From assembly GCA_949286445.1 (NCBI GenBank), contig CASECL010000042.1, forward strand, positions 1 through 8,039: DNA of 8,039 nt, given 5' to 3'. The position numbers were made by a program, and so were the translations under genes. Within the stretch, counting starts at the first letter, position 1. The number at the start of each line of letters is the position of its first letter. Under the pieces are notes generated by a model. That model was given only the letters and a program-made list of their open reading frames with translations. It searched no databases and was not told the DNA's origin. The DNA is from an uncultured bacterium (GTDB lineage Bacteria > Verrucomicrobiota > Lentisphaeria > Victivallales > Victivallaceae). Below, piece after piece: positions 7,032 to 8,039 of the stretch.

Positions 7032-7604
7032 TCACTCCTTTTTCCAATCGCGTTCGAAAATGCCGTCGCTTCCATTATCCACCTCGGCAAAATCAACCAG
7101 TATTTTCCGGTCCGCCGGCACATTCTCCAGCGTAAATCCAACGTAATCCGCCCGGATGGGAAACTCCACGTCACCGCGGTCAACCATAACCGCCAGCTTG
7201 ATTGAGTGCGGTCTGCCGTAATCGGTCAATGCGTCAAGCGCGGCACGGATAGTCCGGCCGCTGGACAGAACATCATCCACCAGCAGCACATCAGCCTGTT
7301 CCATATTGAACGGTATCTCGGTTTCACGGATAAGCGGCAGACCGCTGCGTAAACCGACATCATCCCGGTACATGGATATATCCAATTTACCAACCACCAC
7401 GCGATTGCCGTTTATTTTCAAAATTTCATCGGCGATACGCTTTGCCAAAGGCACTCCCTGATGCTGAATTCCCACCAGGAAAAACGCCGGATTTGCCTTT
7501 CCGCCCGGCATGTAGTAGTCAACTATCTGCCGGGCAATCCGGCTTACCGCCTCAGACAGAGCGCGGGAATCAAATAATTGTCTCCGGTTGTTCTCAACAG
7601 CCAT
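7032..7604 (-). CDS. pyrR: bifunctional pyr operon regulator / uracil phosphoribosyltransferase
   Basis: PyrR-family type I phosphoribosyltransferase, 190 residues (family about 180). The PRPP-binding signature VLLVDDVLSSGRT is at 106-118. Also seen are GIQHQGVPLAKRIA at 45-58, the PyrR-typical KLDISMYRDD at 73-82, and VDRGDVEFPIRADYVG at 141-156, close to the conserved PyrR block around the uracil site and RNA-binding face. In Bacillus, PyrR with bound UMP/UTP binds leader RNA hairpins and promotes termination; it also has UPRT activity. As the first gene of the operon it is placed as an autoregulator. However, no convincing PyrR-binding loop is seen in the 60-nt leader after the candidate promoter, so the mode of control here (attenuation, translational repression, or none) is open. 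ATG at 7604 has AGGAGA 7 nt upstream. Its last codons contain the pyrB ribosome site. Confidence 0.93.
   Translation of the reverse strand: MAVENNRRQLFDSRALSEAVSRIARQIVDYYMPGGKANPAFFLVGIQHQGVPLAKRIADEILKINGNRVVVGKLDISMYRDDVGLRSGLPLIRETEIPFNMEQADVLLVDDVLSSGRTIRAALDALTDYGRPHSIKLAVMVDRGDVEFPIRADYVGFTLENVPADRKILVDFAEVDNGSDGIFERDWKKE
7035..7040 (-). promoter_or_regulatory. pyrB ribosome binding site, embedded in pyrR 3' end
   Basis: AAGGAG lies in the last two sense codons of pyrR, 5 nt before ATG 7029. It decides the pyrB start against the ATG at 7047, which lacks such a site, and suggests translational coupling of pyrB to pyrR. Confidence 0.8.
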
Positions 7605-7611
7605 ATCAAAT

Positions 7612-7617
7612 TCTCCT
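7612..7617 (-). promoter_or_regulatory. pyrR ribosome binding site
   Basis: AGGAGA is placed 7 nt before ATG 7604, ideal spacing. It supports that start and marks the entry point for translation of the whole operon. Confidence 0.75.
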
Positions 7618-7648
7618 GAATTTCTGGTACAGTATTTACCCGCCTTTT

Positions 7649-7676
7649 AATATACACTATTATTCCAGGATTTAAA
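7649..7676 (-). promoter_or_regulatory. candidate promoter of the pyrR operon
   Basis: On the minus strand TTTAAA (7676-7671), a 16-nt spacer and TATATT (7654-7649) resemble a -35/-10 pair. Initiation near 7642 would give a leader of under 40 nt. An A-rich tract at about 7716-7693 lies upstream and could act as an UP-like element. An alternative -35, TTGCCG at 7689-7684, has a 19-nt spacer to AATAAT. The match is weak and this AT-rich region would give chance hits. Confidence 0.3.
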
Positions 7677-7787
7677 CTGTTTCCGGCAATGGTTTTTATT
7701 TTTTTTGCCATTTTTTATCTTCCGGAGGCAAAAATTGCAGAAATTCCGGGATGCTGTTCTCTGTCATGATACTGATATAAAAATTCA

Positions 7788-7806
7788 TTCTGAACGTACA
7801 TCAGAA
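7788..7806. repeat. 19-bp inverted repeat TTCTGA-N7-TCAGAA
   Basis: A perfect 6-bp dyad with a 7-nt spacer (ACGTACA on the plus strand) lies about 185 bp upstream of pyrR. It could be a protein-binding site or a weak RNA hairpin. In AT-rich DNA a repeat of this size may also occur by chance. Confidence 0.3.
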
Positions 7807-7945
7807 AAAGTAAACAGTAATTGCAATTTTTCCGGCATAAAAACCATCTCTGACAAATTTTCAATTCCGTTTTGATACCTTTGAACACTCCATAAAACAC
7901 CGTTTAATCAAACAATAATCACCTGGAAACTATCTGATTTTTCCT

Positions 7946-7977
7946 AAAAAAAGGAACGGATTTTTTAATTCCGTTCC
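7946..7977 (-). terminator. intrinsic terminator, leftward
   Basis: On the minus strand GGAACGGA (7977-7970), a 9-nt loop of mostly A, then TCCGTTCC (7960-7953) form a perfect 8-bp stem, directly followed by seven T (7952-7946). The T run on this side only makes it a leftward terminator, isolating the pyrR operon from whatever is transcribed from beyond 8039. It lies about 30 nt after the stop of the possible partial gene at the right edge. Confidence 0.8.
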
Positions 7978-8006
7978 CCGGGTTTTCAATAATGTCACAG
8001 CATATT

Positions 8007-8039
8007 TCAGAGGATCGTCTTGAAAAGACTTTCTCCCTC
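8007..8039 (-). CDS. possible 3' end of an upstream gene (partial)
   Basis: Reading leftward from the edge, one frame gives ten codons (EGESLFKTIL) and then TGA at 8009-8007, followed after about 30 nt by the strong leftward terminator. That arrangement is what the end of a minus-strand gene looks like. Ten residues are too few to name a product. The same bases can fold as a hairpin, and a plus-strand frame from ATG 7992 is also open to the edge, so the call is tentative. Confidence 0.35.
   Translation of the reverse strand, partial: EGESLFKTIL

Larger units (their letters stand above)
7605..7945. other. intergenic region upstream of pyrR
   Basis: No convincing gene lies here on either strand. 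A 61-codon minus-strand frame at 7900-7715 starts at GTG with no ribosome site and resembles nothing known. The region is AT-rich with a long A tract (minus strand, about 7716-7693), four copies of TTCCGG on the plus strand (near 7681, 7730, 7744, 7830), a 6-bp dyad at 7788-7806, and the candidate promoter close to pyrR. I see no tRNA, CRISPR or recognised riboswitch. Confidence 0.6.

Noticed and set aside
7030..7047. ATG at 7047 as the pyrB start
   Set aside because: It overlaps pyrR and lacks a ribosome site, while ATG 7029 has AAGGAG at ideal spacing and matches the family N-terminus.
7691..7720. A-rich tract with AATGG/CCATT as a possible second terminator
   Set aside because: The stem is only 5 bp with a long A-only loop and no T run after it on either strand.
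7715..7900. 61-codon minus-strand frame in the intergenic region
   Set aside because: It starts at GTG without a ribosome site, is unlike any family I know, and lies in low-complexity AT-rich DNA.
7992..8039. Plus-strand frame from ATG 7992 open to the right edge
   Set aside because: No ribosome site is near, and the one-sided terminator fits a minus-strand gene ending here. Only 16 codons can be seen, so it is not fully excluded.
1..8039. tRNA, rRNA, CRISPR array, insertion sequence or attachment site
   Set aside because: No cloverleaf, spaced direct repeats, transposase or terminal inverted repeats were seen. The window is compact core-metabolism coding DNA.

Overview
The window is essentially one tightly packed operon, transcribed leftward (minus strand), that carries most of the middle steps of de novo pyrimidine synthesis plus three passengers. 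In transcription order the genes are: pyrR (7604-7032), pyrB (7029-6097), pyrC (6068-4785), an M20-family amidohydrolase (4801-3641), hemW (3644-2499), class 1B pyrD (2478-1555), and an ADP-ribosylglycohydrolase-family gene (from 1558, running off the left edge). The junctions are a 2-nt gap, a 28-nt gap, a 17-bp overlap, a 4-bp GTGA overlap, a 20-nt gap and a 4-bp ATGA overlap. This argues for one transcript with translational coupling throughout.

Together PyrB, PyrC and PyrD take carbamoyl phosphate plus aspartate to carbamoyl-aspartate, dihydroorotate and orotate. PyrR at the head is the usual uracil-sensing regulator and uracil phosphoribosyltransferase. carA, carB, pyrE, pyrF and pyrK are not in the window. 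The lack of pyrK is notable because PyrD is of the type that normally needs it. The amidohydrolase, the HemW-type radical SAM protein and the ADP-ribosylglycohydrolase homologue are not pyrimidine-pathway enzymes, yet they sit inside or are coupled to the operon.

Upstream of pyrR lies an intergenic stretch of about 340 bp with no convincing gene. It holds a candidate promoter close to pyrR, an A-rich tract, a small dyad, and at its far end a clear intrinsic terminator pointing left. The last 33 bases of the window may be the 3' end of the next upstream gene, also on the minus strand.

The organism cannot be fixed from this sequence alone. Balanced GC, PyrR regulation, class 1B PyrD and a long ADP-ribosylglycohydrolase of the NDDLD/DTDC type with an extra beta domain together suggest a bacterium of the Planctomycetes-Verrucomicrobia-Lentisphaerae group, perhaps Lentisphaerae/Victivallales. 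This is a tentative inference from recalled family distribution. A base-level oddity is a strongly one-stranded excess of the hexamer CCGGAA on the transcribed genes' coding strand, present in all three codon frames and in the non-coding region.
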